Counted from the first letter of the stretch, positions 37,001 through 44,464 are shown. The stretch: 64,000 bases of DNA from Tetranychus cinnabarinus (GCA_022266195.1 WHVY01000005.1:6324001-6388000); one strand, 5' to 3'. Numbers and translations are program-made. Notes: generated by a model from the letters alone, not told the origin.

Positions 37001-40000
37001 CAGCTTCATCAGGAGCAGCTTCAGGTTCATCAGGATCATCTGCAGCATCAGGACAAGGATCAGGTTCATCAGGTTCAGGATCATCTGGTTCAGGTTCATC
37101 AGGAGCATCTTCAGGATCAGCAGCATCAGCAGCCTCAGGTTCATCAGCAGCAGCAGCTTCAGACTCATCATCTGCACCAGCAGCATCATCAACTAATGGA
37201 TCAGGATCATCATCAGCAGCTTCAAGTTCAGCAGCAGCATCAGCAGCAGCAGCTTCAGATTCATCATCAGGACCAACATCAACCGGTAACTCAGGTAACT
37301 CAGCATCATCAGGATCAGGATCCGGATCATCAGCAGCTTCATCAGGAGCAGCTTCAGGTTCATCAGGATCATCTGCAGCATCAGGACAAGGATCAGGTTC
37401 ATCAGGTTCAGGATCATCTGGTTCAGGTTCATCAGGAGCATCTTCAGGATCAGCAGCATCAGCAGCCTCAGGTTCATCAGCAGCAGCAGCTTCAGACTCA
37501 TCATCTGCACCAGCAGCATCATCAACTAATGGATCAGGATCATCATCAGCAGCTTCAAGTTCAGCAGCAGCATCAGCAGCAGCAGCTTCAGATTCATCAT
37601 CAGGACCAACATCAACCGGTAACTCAGGTAACTCAGCATCATCAGGATCAGGATCCGGATCATCAGCAGCTTCATCAGGAGCAGCTTCAGGTTCATCAGG
37701 ATCATCTGCAGCATCAGGACAAGGATCAGGTTCATCAGGTTCAGGATCATCTGGTTCAGGTTCATCAGGAGCATCTTCAGGATCAGCAGCATCAGCAGCC
37801 TCAGGTTCATCAGCAGCAGCAGCTTCAGACTCATCATCTGCACCAGCAGCATCATCAACTAATGGATCAGGATCATCATCAGCAGCTTCAAGTTCAGCAG
37901 CAGCATCAGCAGCAGCAGCTTCAGATTCATCATCAGGACCAACATCAACCGGTAACTCAGGTAACTCAGCATCATCAGGATCAGGATCCGGATCATCAGC
38001 AGCTTCATCAGGAGCAGCTTCAGGTTCATCAGGATCATCTGCAGCATCAGGACAAGGATCAGGTTCATCAGGTTCAGGATCATCTGGTTCAGGTTCATCA
38101 GGAGCATCTTCAGGATCAGCAGCATCAGCAGCCTCAGGTTCATCAGCAGCAGCAGCTTCAGACTCATCATCTGCACCAGCAGCATCATCAACTAATGGAT
38201 CAGGATCATCATCAGCAGCTTCAAGTTCAGCAGCAGCATCAGCAGCAGCAGCTTCAGATTCATCATCAGGACCAACATCAACCGGTAACTCAGGTAACTC
38301 AGCATCATCAGGATCAGGATCCGGATCATCAGCAGCTTCATCAGGAGCAGCTTCAGGTTCATCAGGATCATCTGCAGCATCAGGACAAGGATCAGGTTCA
38401 TCAGGTTCAGGATCATCTGGTTCAGGTTCATCAGGAGCATCTTCAGGATCAGCAGCATCAGCAGCCTCAGGTTCATCAGCAGCAGCAGCTTCAGACTCAT
38501 CATCTGCACCAGCAGCATCATCAACTAATGGATCAGGATCATCATCAGCAGCTTCAAGTTCAGCAGCAGCATCAGCAGCAGCAGCTTCAGATTCATCATC
38601 AGGACCAACATCAACCGGTAACTCAGGTAACTCAGCATCATCAGGATCAGGATCCGGATCATCAGCAGCTTCATCAGGAGCAGCTTCAGGTTCATCAGGA
38701 TCATCTGCAGCATCAGGACAAGGATCAGGTTCATCAGGTTCAGGATCATCTGGTTCAGGTTCATCAGGAGCATCTTCAGGATCAGCAGCATCAGCAGCCT
38801 CAGGTTCATCAGCAGCAGCAGCTTCAGACTCATCATCTGCACCAGCAGCATCATCAACTAATGGATCAGGATCATCATCAGCAGCTTCAAGTTCAGCAGC
38901 AGCATCAGCAGCAGCAGCTTCAGATTCATCATCAGGACCAACATCAACCGGTAACTCAGGTAACTCAGCATCATCAGGATCAGGATCCGGATCATCAGCA
39001 GCTTCATCAGGAGCAGCTTCAGGTTCATCAGGATCATCTGCAGCATCAGGACAAGGATCAGGTTCATCAGGTTCAGGATCATCTGGTTCAGGTTCATCAG
39101 GAGCATCTTCAGGATCAGCAGCATCAGCAGCCTCAGGTTCATCAGCAGCAGCAGCTTCAGACTCATCATCTGCACCAGCAGCATCATCAACTAATGGATC
39201 AGGATCATCATCAGCAGCTTCAAGTTCAGCAGCAGCATCAGCAGCAGCAGCTTCAGATTCATCATCAGGACCAACATCAACCGGTAACTCAGGTAACTCA
39301 GCATCATCAGGATCAGGATCCGGATCATCAGCAGCTTCATCAGGAGCAGCTTCAGGTTCATCAGGATCATCTGCAGCATCAGGACAAGGATCAGGTTCAT
39401 CAGGTTCAGGATCATCTGGTTCAGGTTCATCAGGAGCATCTTCAGGATCAGCAGCATCAGCAGCCTCAGGTTCATCAGCAGCAGCAGCTTCAGACTCATC
39501 ATCTGCACCAGCAGCATCATCAACTAATGGATCAGGATCATCATCAGCAGCTTCAAGTTCAGCAGCAGCATCAGCAGCAGCAGCTTCAGATTCATCATCA
39601 GGACCAACATCAACCGGTAACTCAGGTAACTCAGCATCATCAGGATCAGGATCCGGATCATCAGCAGCTTCATCAGGAGCAGCTTCAGGTTCATCAGGAT
39701 CATCTGCAGCATCAGGACAAGGATCAGGTTCATCAGGTTCAGGATCATCTGGTTCAGGTTCATCAGGAGCATCTTCAGGATCAGCAGCATCAGCAGCCTC
39801 AGGTTCATCAGCAGCAGCAGCTTCAGACTCATCATCTGCACCAGCAGCATCATCAACTAATGGATCAGGATCATCATCAGCAGCTTCAAGTTCAGCAGCA
39901 GCATCAGCAGCAGCAGCTTCAGATTCATCATCAGGACCAACATCAACCGGTAACTCAGGTAACTCAGCATCATCAGGATCAGGATCCGGATCATCAGCAG

Positions 40001-43000
40001 CTTCATCAGGAGCAGCTTCAGGTTCATCAGGATCATCTGCAGCATCAGGACAAGGATCAGGTTCATCAGGTTCAGGATCATCTGGTTCAGGTTCATCAGG
40101 AGCATCTTCAGGATCAGCAGCATCAGCAGCCTCAGGTTCATCAGCAGCAGCAGCTTCAGACTCATCATCTGCACCAGCAGCATCATCAACTAATGGATCA
40201 GGATCATCATCAGCAGCTTCAAGTTCAGCAGCAGCATCAGCAGCAGCAGCTTCAGATTCATCATCAGGACCAACATCAACCGGTAACTCAGGTAACTCAG
40301 CATCATCAGGATCAGGATCCGGATCATCAGCAGCTTCATCAGGAGCAGCTTCAGGTTCATCAGGATCATCTGCAGCATCAGGACAAGGATCAGGTTCATC
40401 AGGTTCAGGATCATCTGGTTCAGGTTCATCAGGAGCATCTTCAGGATCAGCAGCATCAGCAGCCTCAGGTTCATCAGCAGCAGCAGCTTCAGACTCATCA
40501 TCTGCACCAGCAGCATCATCAACTAATGGATCAGGATCATCATCAGCAGCTTCAAGTTCAGCAGCAGCATCAGCAGCAGCAGCTTCAGATTCATCATCAG
40601 GACCAACATCAACCGGTAACTCAGGTAACTCAGCATCATCAGGATCAGGATCCGGATCATCAGCAGCTTCATCAGGAGCAGCTTCAGGTTCATCAGGATC
40701 ATCTGCAGCATCAGGACAAGGATCAGGTTCATCAGGTTCAGGATCATCTGGTTCAGGTTCATCAGGAGCATCTTCAGGATCAGCAGCATCAGCAGCCTCA
40801 GGTTCATCAGCAGCAGCAGCTTCAGACTCATCATCTGCACCAGCAGCATCATCAACTAATGGATCAGGATCATCATCAGCAGCTTCAAGTTCAGCAGCAG
40901 CATCAGCAGCAGCAGCTTCAGATTCATCATCAGGACCAACATCAACCGGTAACTCAGGTAACTCAGCATCATCAGGATCAGGATCCGGATCATCAGCAGC
41001 TTCATCAGGAGCAGCTTCAGGTTCATCAGGATCATCTGCAGCATCAGGACAAGGATCAGGTTCATCAGGTTCAGGATCATCTGGTTCAGGTTCATCAGGA
41101 GCATCTTCAGGATCAGCAGCATCAGCAGCCTCAGGTTCATCAGCAGCAGCAGCTTCAGACTCATCATCTGCACCAGCAGCATCATCAACTAATGGATCAG
41201 GATCATCATCAGCAGCTTCAAGTTCAGCAGCAGCATCAGCAGCAGCAGCTTCAGATTCATCATCAGGACCAACATCAACCGGTAACTCAGGTAACTCAGC
41301 ATCATCAGGATCAGGATCCGGATCATCAGCAGCTTCATCAGGAGCAGCTTCAGGTTCATCAGGATCATCTGCAGCATCAGGACAAGGATCAGGTTCATCA
41401 GGTTCAGGATCATCTGGTTCAGGTTCATCAGGAGCATCTTCAGGATCAGCAGCATCAGCAGCCTCAGGTTCATCAGCAGCAGCAGCTTCAGACTCATCAT
41501 CTGCACCAGCAGCATCATCAACTAATGGATCAGGATCATCATCAGCAGCTTCAAGTTCAGCAGCAGCATCAGCAGCAGCAGCTTCAGATTCATCATCAGG
41601 ACCAACATCAACCGGTAACTCAGGTAACTCAGCATCATCAGGATCAGGATCCGGATCATCAGCAGCTTCATCAGGAGCAGCTTCAGGTTCATCAGGATCA
41701 TCTGCAGCATCAGGACAAGGATCAGGTTCATCAGGTTCAGGATCATCTGGTTCAGGTTCATCAGGAGCATCTTCAGGATCAGCAGCATCAGCAGCCTCAG
41801 GTTCATCAGCAGCAGCAGCTTCAGACTCATCATCTGCACCAGCAGCATCATCAACTAATGGATCAGGATCATCATCAGCAGCTTCAAGTTCAGCAGCAGC
41901 ATCAGCAGCAGCAGCTTCAGATTCATCATCAGGACCAACATCAACCGGTAACTCAGGTAACTCAGCATCATCAGGATCAGGATCCGGATCATCAGCAGCT
42001 TCATCAGGAGCAGCTTCAGGTTCATCAGGATCATCTGCAGCATCAGGACAAGGATCAGGTTCATCAGGTTCAGGATCATCTGGTTCAGGTTCATCAGGAG
42101 CATCTTCAGGATCAGCAGCATCAGCAGCCTCAGGTTCATCAGCAGCAGCAGCTTCAGACTCATCATCTGCACCAGCAGCATCATCAACTAATGGATCAGG
42201 ATCATCATCAGCAGCTTCAAGTTCAGCAGCAGCATCAGCAGCAGCAGCTTCAGATTCATCATCAGGACCAACATCAACCGGTAACTCAGGTAACTCAGCA
42301 TCATCAGGATCAGGATCCGGATCATCAGCAGCTTCATCAGGAGCAGCTTCAGGTTCATCAGGATCATCTGCAGCATCAGGACAAGGATCAGGTTCATCAG
42401 GTTCAGGATCATCTGGTTCAGGTTCATCAGGAGCATCTTCAGGATCAGCAGCATCAGCAGCCTCAGGTTCATCAGCAGCAGCAGCTTCAGACTCATCATC
42501 TGCACCAGCAGCATCATCAACTAATGGATCAGGATCATCATCAGCAGCTTCAAGTTCAGCAGCAGCATCAGCAGCAGCAGCTTCAGATTCATCATCAGGA
42601 CCAACATCAACCGGTAACTCAGGTAACTCAGCATCATCAGGATCAGGATCCGGATCATCAGCAGCTTCATCAGGAGCAGCTTCAGGTTCATCAGGATCAT
42701 CTGCAGCATCAGGACAAGGATCAGGTTCATCAGGTTCAGGATCATCTGGTTCAGGTTCATCAGGAGCATCTTCAGGATCAGCAGCATCAGCAGCCTCAGG
42801 TTCATCAGCAGCAGCAGCTTCAGACTCATCATCTGCACCAGCAGCATCATCAACTAATGGATCAGGATCATCATCAGCAGCTTCAAGTTCAGCAGCAGCA
42901 TCAGCAGCAGCAGCTTCAGATTCATCATCAGGACCAACATCAACCGGTAACTCAGGTAACTCAGCATCATCAGGATCAGGATCCGGATCATCAGCAGCTT

Positions 43001-44322
43001 CATCAGGAGCAGCTTCAGGTTCATCAGGATCATCTGCAGCATCAGGACAAGGATCAGGTTCATCAGGTTCAGGATCATCTGGTTCAGGTTCATCAGGAGC
43101 ATCTTCAGGATCAGCAGCATCAGCAGCCTCAGGTTCATCAGCAGCAGCAGCTTCAGACTCATCATCTGCACCAGCAGCATCATCAACTAATGGATCAGGA
43201 TCATCATCAGCAGCTTCAAGTTCAGCAGCAGCATCAGCAGCAGCAGCTTCAGATTCATCATCAGGACCAACATCAACCGGTAACTCAGGTAACTCAGCAT
43301 CATCAGGATCAGGATCCGGATCATCAGCAGCTTCATCAGGAGCAGCTTCAGGTTCATCAGGATCATCTGCAGCATCAGGACAAGGATCAGGTTCATCAGG
43401 TTCAGGATCATCTGGTTCAGGTTCATCAGGAGCATCTTCAGGATCAGCAGCATCAGCAGCCTCAGGTTCATCAGCAGCAGCAGCTTCAGACTCATCATCT
43501 GCACCAGCAGCATCATCAACTAATGGATCAGGATCATCATCAGCAGCTTCAAGTTCAGCAGCAGCATCAGCAGCAGCAGCTTCAGATTCATCATCAGGAC
43601 CAACATCAACCGGTAACTCAGGTAACTCAGCATCATCAGGATCAGGATCCGGATCATCAGCAGCTTCATCAGGAGCAGCTTCAGGTTCATCAGGATCATC
43701 TGCAGCATCAGGACAAGGATCAGGTTCATCAGGTTCAGGATCATCTGGTTCAGGTTCATCAGGAGCATCTTCAGGATCAGCAGCATCAGCAGCCTCAGGT
43801 TCATCAGCAGCAGCAGCTTCAGACTCATCATCTGCACCAGCAGCATCATCAACTAATGGATCAGGATCATCATCAGCAGCTTCAAGTTCAGCAGCAGCAT
43901 CAGCAGCAGCAGCTTCAGATTCATCATCAGGACCAACATCAACCGGTAACTCAGGTAACTCAGCATCATCAGGATCAGGATCCGGATCATCAGCAGCTTC
44001 ATCAGGAGCAGCTTCAGGTTCATCAGGATCATCTGCAGCATCAGGACAAGGATCAGGTTCATCAGGTTCAGGATCATCTGGTTCAGGTTCATCAGGAGCA
44101 TCTTCAGGATCAGCAGCATCAGCAGCCTCAGGTTCATCAGCAGCAGCAGCTTCAGACTCATCATCTGCACCAGCAGCATCATCAACTAATGGATCAGGAT
44201 CATCATCAGCAGCTTCAAGTTCAGCAGCTTTATCATCAAGTCAAAGATCCGTCCACAGCTCCAAATCAATCGTATCACGCTATATCAATGGGTCTGGGCA
44301 AAACTGTGTTTGTTATAATTGA
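25096..44322 (+). CDS. Giant serine-rich silk fibroin-like secreted protein
   Basis: One uninterrupted exon encodes 6,408 residues. The first in-frame ATG is at 25096. It opens with a classic signal peptide (KISLITLCLALTAFAAF, cleavage after NAVEA), then about 70 unique residues with a short hydrophobic run (GIGSLFGLLGSG) and Asn/Thr-rich linker. From 25385 the protein is a 111-residue unit repeated about 57 times. One unit holds 51 Ser, 28 Ala, 21 Gly, 3 Thr, 3 Asn, 2 Pro, 2 Asp and 1 Gln (46% Ser). It has no Cys, aromatic or Lys/Arg. The end is a unique basic tail of about 30 residues ending in CVCYN. Secretion signal, huge Ser/Ala/Gly repeat and short cysteine-bearing terminus are the marks of a silk fibroin; spider-mite fibroins are known to be serine-rich. 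A mucin-like or sericin-like glue is the alternative. It would act outside the cell, in fibres. Confidence 0.85.
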   Translation: MKISLITLCLALTAFAAFNAVEANSLSRWSLNTNAGIGSLFGLLGSGKKSTDSKSGSSASSSSGSKSNSATSASNNTTATTNETGSSAPPGSTGSKSSAASSGAASGSSGSSSASGQGSGSSGSGSSGSGSSGASSGSAASAASGSSAAAASDSSSAPAASSTNGTGSSSAASSSAAASAAAASDSSSGPTSTGNSGNSASSGSGSGSSAASSGAASGSSGSSAASGQGSGSSGSGSSGSGSSGASSGSAASAASGSSAAAASDSSSAPAASSTNGSGSSSAASSSAAASAAVASDSSSKPTSTGNSGNSASSGSGSGSSAASSGAASGSSGSSAASGQGSGSSGSGSSGSGSSGAAASDSSSAPAASSTNGSGSSSAASSSAAASAAAASDSSSGPTSTGNSGNSASSGSGSGSSAASSGAASGSSGSSAASGQGSGSSGSGSSGSGSSGASSGSAASAASGSSAAAASDSSSAPAASSTNGSGSSSAASSSAAASAAAASDSSSGPTSTGNSGNSASSGSGSGSSAASSGAASGSSGSSAASGQGSGSSGSGSSGSGSSGASSGSAASAASGSSAAAASDSSSAPAASSTNGSGSSSAASSSAAASAAAASDSSSGPTSTGNSGNSASSGSGSGSSAASSGAASGSSGSSAASGQGSGSSGSGSSGSGSSGASSGSAASAASGSSAAAASDSSSAPAASSTNGSGSSSAASSSAAASAAAASDSSSGPTSTGNSGNSASSGSGSGSSAASSGAASGSSGSSAASGQGSGSSGSGSSGSGSSGASSGSAASAASGSSAAAASDSSSAPAASSTNGSGSSSAASSSAAASAAAASDSSSGPTSTGNSGNSASSGSGSGSSAASSGAASGSSGSSAASGQGSGSSGSGSSGSGSSGASSGSAASAASGSSAAAASDSSSAPAASSTNGSGSSSAASSSAAASAAAASDSSSGPTSTGNSGNSASSGSGSGSSAASSGAASGSSGSSAASGQGSGSSGSGSSGSGSSGASSGSAASAASGSSAAAASDSSSAPAASSTNGSGSSSAASSSAAASAAAASDSSSGPTSTGNSGNSASSGSGSGSSAASSGAASGSSGSSAASGQGSGSSGSGSSGSGSSGASSGSAASAASGSSAAAASDSSSAPAASSTNGSGSSSAASSSAAASAAAASDSSSGPTSTGNSGNSASSGSGSGSSAASSGAASGSSGSSAASGQGSGSSGSGSSGSGSSGASSGSAASAASGSSAAAASDSSSAPAASSTNGSGSSSAASSSAAASAAAASDSSSGPTSTGNSGNSASSGSGSGSSAASSGAASGSSGSSAASGQGSGSSGSGSSGSGSSGASSGSAASAASGSSAAAASDSSSAPAASSTNGSGSSSAASSSAAASAAAASDSSSGPTSTGNSGNSASSGSGSGSSAASSGAASGSSGSSAASGQGSGSSGSGSSGSGSSGASSGSAASAASGSSAAAASDSSSAPAASSTNGSGSSSAASSSAAASAAAASDSSSGPTSTGNSGNSASSGSGSGSSAASSGAASGSSGSSAASGQGSGSSGSGSSGSGSSGASSGSAASAASGSSAAAASDSSSAPAASSTNGSGSSSAASSSAAASAAAASDSSSGPTSTGNSGNSASSGSGSGSSAASSGAASGSSGSSAASGQGSGSSGSGSSGSGSSGASSGSAASAASGSSAAAASDSSSAPAASSTNGSGSSSAASSSAAASAAAASDSSSGPTSTGNSGNSASSGSGSGSSAASSGAASGSSGSSAASGQGSGSSGSGSSGSGSSGASSGSAASAASGSSAAAASDSSSAPAASSTNGSGSSSAASSSAAASAAAASDSSSGPTSTGNSGNSASSGSGSGSSAASSGAASGSSGSSAASGQGSGSSGSGSSGSGSSGASSGSAASAASGSSAAAASDSSSAPAASSTNGSGSSSAASSSAAASAAAASDSSSGPTSTGNSGNSASSGSGSGSSAASSGAASGSSGSSAASGQGSGSSGSGSSGSGSSGASSGSAASAASGSSAAAASDSSSAPAASSTNGSGSSSAASSSAAASAAAASDSSSGPTSTGNSGNSASSGSGSGSSAASSGAASGSSGSSAASGQGSGSSGSGSSGSGSSGASSGSAASAASGSSAAAASDSSSAPAASSTNGSGSSSAASSSAAASAAAASDSSSGPTSTGNSGNSASSGSGSGSSAASSGAASGSSGSSAASGQGSGSSGSGSSGSGSSGASSGSAASAASGSSAAAASDSSSAPAASSTNGSGSSSAASSSAAASAAAASDSSSGPTSTGNSGNSASSGSGSGSSAASSGAASGSSGSSAASGQGSGSSGSGSSGSGSSGASSGSAASAASGSSAAAASDSSSAPAASSTNGSGSSSAASSSAAASAAAASDSSSGPTSTGNSGNSASSGSGSGSSAASSGAASGSSGSSAASGQGSGSSGSGSSGSGSSGASSGSAASAASGSSAAAASDSSSAPAASSTNGSGSSSAASSSAAASAAAASDSSSGPTSTGNSGNSASSGSGSGSSAASSGAASGSSGSSAASGQGSGSSGSGSSGSGSSGASSGSAASAASGSSAAAASDSSSAPAASSTNGSGSSSAASSSAAASAAAASDSSSGPTSTGNSGNSASSGSGSGSSAASSGAASGSSGSSAASGQGSGSSGSGSSGSGSSGASSGSAASAASGSSAAAASDSSSAPAASSTNGSGSSSAASSSAAASAAAASDSSSGPTSTGNSGNSASSGSGSGSSAASSGAASGSSGSSAASGQGSGSSGSGSSGSGSSGASSGSAASAASGSSAAAASDSSSAPAASSTNGSGSSSAASSSAAASAAAASDSSSGPTSTGNSGNSASSGSGSGSSAASSGAASGSSGSSAASGQGSGSSGSGSSGSGSSGASSGSAASAASGSSAAAASDSSSAPAASSTNGSGSSSAASSSAAASAAAASDSSSGPTSTGNSGNSASSGSGSGSSAASSGAASGSSGSSAASGQGSGSSGSGSSGSGSSGASSGSAASAASGSSAAAASDSSSAPAASSTNGSGSSSAASSSAAASAAAASDSSSGPTSTGNSGNSASSGSGSGSSAASSGAASGSSGSSAASGQGSGSSGSGSSGSGSSGASSGSAASAASGSSAAAASDSSSAPAASSTNGSGSSSAASSSAAASAAAASDSSSGPTSTGNSGNSASSGSGSGSSAASSGAASGSSGSSAASGQGSGSSGSGSSGSGSSGASSGSAASAASGSSAAAASDSSSAPAASSTNGSGSSSAASSSAAASAAAASDSSSGPTSTGNSGNSASSGSGSGSSAASSGAASGSSGSSAASGQGSGSSGSGSSGSGSSGASSGSAASAASGSSAAAASDSSSAPAASSTNGSGSSSAASSSAAASAAAASDSSSGPTSTGNSGNSASSGSGSGSSAASSGAASGSSGSSAASGQGSGSSGSGSSGSGSSGASSGSAASAASGSSAAAASDSSSAPAASSTNGSGSSSAASSSAAASAAAASDSSSGPTSTGNSGNSASSGSGSGSSAASSGAASGSSGSSAASGQGSGSSGSGSSGSGSSGASSGSAASAASGSSAAAASDSSSAPAASSTNGSGSSSAASSSAAASAAAASDSSSGPTSTGNSGNSASSGSGSGSSAASSGAASGSSGSSAASGQGSGSSGSGSSGSGSSGASSGSAASAASGSSAAAASDSSSAPAASSTNGSGSSSAASSSAAASAAAASDSSSGPTSTGNSGNSASSGSGSGSSAASSGAASGSSGSSAASGQGSGSSGSGSSGSGSSGASSGSAASAASGSSAAAASDSSSAPAASSTNGSGSSSAASSSAAASAAAASDSSSGPTSTGNSGNSASSGSGSGSSAASSGAASGSSGSSAASGQGSGSSGSGSSGSGSSGASSGSAASAASGSSAAAASDSSSAPAASSTNGSGSSSAASSSAAASAAAASDSSSGPTSTGNSGNSASSGSGSGSSAASSGAASGSSGSSAASGQGSGSSGSGSSGSGSSGASSGSAASAASGSSAAAASDSSSAPAASSTNGSGSSSAASSSAAASAAAASDSSSGPTSTGNSGNSASSGSGSGSSAASSGAASGSSGSSAASGQGSGSSGSGSSGSGSSGASSGSAASAASGSSAAAASDSSSAPAASSTNGSGSSSAASSSAAASAAAASDSSSGPTSTGNSGNSASSGSGSGSSAASSGAASGSSGSSAASGQGSGSSGSGSSGSGSSGASSGSAASAASGSSAAAASDSSSAPAASSTNGSGSSSAASSSAAASAAAASDSSSGPTSTGNSGNSASSGSGSGSSAASSGAASGSSGSSAASGQGSGSSGSGSSGSGSSGASSGSAASAASGSSAAAASDSSSAPAASSTNGSGSSSAASSSAAASAAAASDSSSGPTSTGNSGNSASSGSGSGSSAASSGAASGSSGSSAASGQGSGSSGSGSSGSGSSGASSGSAASAASGSSAAAASDSSSAPAASSTNGSGSSSAASSSAAASAAAASDSSSGPTSTGNSGNSASSGSGSGSSAASSGAASGSSGSSAASGQGSGSSGSGSSGSGSSGASSGSAASAASGSSAAAASDSSSAPAASSTNGSGSSSAASSSAAASAAAASDSSSGPTSTGNSGNSASSGSGSGSSAASSGAASGSSGSSAASGQGSGSSGSGSSGSGSSGASSGSAASAASGSSAAAASDSSSAPAASSTNGSGSSSAASSSAAASAAAASDSSSGPTSTGNSGNSASSGSGSGSSAASSGAASGSSGSSAASGQGSGSSGSGSSGSGSSGASSGSAASAASGSSAAAASDSSSAPAASSTNGSGSSSAASSSAAASAAAASDSSSGPTSTGNSGNSASSGSGSGSSAASSGAASGSSGSSAASGQGSGSSGSGSSGSGSSGASSGSAASAASGSSAAAASDSSSAPAASSTNGSGSSSAASSSAAASAAAASDSSSGPTSTGNSGNSASSGSGSGSSAASSGAASGSSGSSAASGQGSGSSGSGSSGSGSSGASSGSAASAASGSSAAAASDSSSAPAASSTNGSGSSSAASSSAAASAAAASDSSSGPTSTGNSGNSASSGSGSGSSAASSGAASGSSGSSAASGQGSGSSGSGSSGSGSSGASSGSAASAASGSSAAAASDSSSAPAASSTNGSGSSSAASSSAAASAAAASDSSSGPTSTGNSGNSASSGSGSGSSAASSGAASGSSGSSAASGQGSGSSGSGSSGSGSSGASSGSAASAASGSSAAAASDSSSAPAASSTNGSGSSSAASSSAAASAAAASDSSSGPTSTGNSGNSASSGSGSGSSAASSGAASGSSGSSAASGQGSGSSGSGSSGSGSSGASSGSAASAASGSSAAAASDSSSAPAASSTNGSGSSSAASSSAAASAAAASDSSSGPTSTGNSGNSASSGSGSGSSAASSGAASGSSGSSAASGQGSGSSGSGSSGSGSSGASSGSAASAASGSSAAAASDSSSAPAASSTNGSGSSSAASSSAAASAAAASDSSSGPTSTGNSGNSASSGSGSGSSAASSGAASGSSGSSAASGQGSGSSGSGSSGSGSSGASSGSAASAASGSSAAAASDSSSAPAASSTNGSGSSSAASSSAAASAAAASDSSSGPTSTGNSGNSASSGSGSGSSAASSGAASGSSGSSAASGQGSGSSGSGSSGSGSSGASSGSAASAASGSSAAAASDSSSAPAASSTNGSGSSSAASSSAAASAAAASDSSSGPTSTGNSGNSASSGSGSGSSAASSGAASGSSGSSAASGQGSGSSGSGSSGSGSSGASSGSAASAASGSSAAAASDSSSAPAASSTNGSGSSSAASSSAAASAAAASDSSSGPTSTGNSGNSASSGSGSGSSAASSGAASGSSGSSAASGQGSGSSGSGSSGSGSSGASSGSAASAASGSSAAAASDSSSAPAASSTNGSGSSSAASSSAAASAAAASDSSSGPTSTGNSGNSASSGSGSGSSAASSGAASGSSGSSAASGQGSGSSGSGSSGSGSSGASSGSAASAASGSSAAAASDSSSAPAASSTNGSGSSSAASSSAAASAAAASDSSSGPTSTGNSGNSASSGSGSGSSAASSGAASGSSGSSAASGQGSGSSGSGSSGSGSSGASSGSAASAASGSSAAAASDSSSAPAASSTNGSGSSSAASSSAAASAAAASDSSSGPTSTGNSGNSASSGSGSGSSAASSGAASGSSGSSAASGQGSGSSGSGSSGSGSSGASSGSAASAASGSSAAAASDSSSAPAASSTNGSGSSSAASSSAAASAAAASDSSSGPTSTGNSGNSASSGSGSGSSAASSGAASGSSGSSAASGQGSGSSGSGSSGSGSSGASSGSAASAASGSSAAAASDSSSAPAASSTNGSGSSSAASSSAALSSSQRSVHSSKSIVSRYINGSGQNCVCYN
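25385..44226 (+). repeat. 333-bp tandem repeat array inside the silk gene (about 57 copies)
   Basis: The period is exactly 333 bp (111 codons), so the frame is preserved. The anchor word AACTAATGGATCAGG recurs at constant spacing from 26204 to 44186, i.e. 54 intervals of 333 bp with no deviation. Only the 5' units differ: unit 1 has TCTTCAGCATCAGG and AATGGAACAGGA, unit 2 has GCAGTAGCTTCAGA and TCATCAAAACCAAC, and unit 3 lacks 45 bp near 26161. Several overlapping reading frames are identical from unit to unit, so the DNA itself, not just the protein, is uniform. Serine is encoded almost only by TCA (some TCT), alanine by GCA/GCT, glycine by GGA/GGT. Confidence 0.98.
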
Positions 44323-44404
44323 GTTCTTGCTTTTTGATGTTAGAAAATCTAAAAATAATATTTGTGATCAAATGTACTGATTTTCCTTATCTTTATGAAT
44401 TAGC

Positions 44405-44410
44405 AATAAA
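44405..44410 (+). terminator. Polyadenylation signal of the silk gene
   Basis: AATAAA lies 83 nt after the silk stop codon, a plausible distance for 3' end formation. The same hexamer recurs at 45679-45684 in the duplicated copy. Confidence 0.6.
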
Positions 44411-44464
44411 CTTTTCGTAAAAAATGTGAGTGCATTCACTTCGTTACAAATGAATATAGTAGTA

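Noticed and set aside
25334..44185. Dozens of minus-strand open frames of about 110 codons, one per silk repeat, rich in Met/Leu
   Set aside because: They are the antisense reading of the repeat (TGA, TGC and TCC complements), begin at ATGATG formed by repeated CAT and stop once per unit. No independent support.
25385..44226. CRISPR-like or satellite interpretation of the 333-bp array
   Set aside because: There are no spacers, the period is a multiple of three, the sense frame is open throughout with a signal peptide and a unique end, and the host is a eukaryote. It is a coding repeat.
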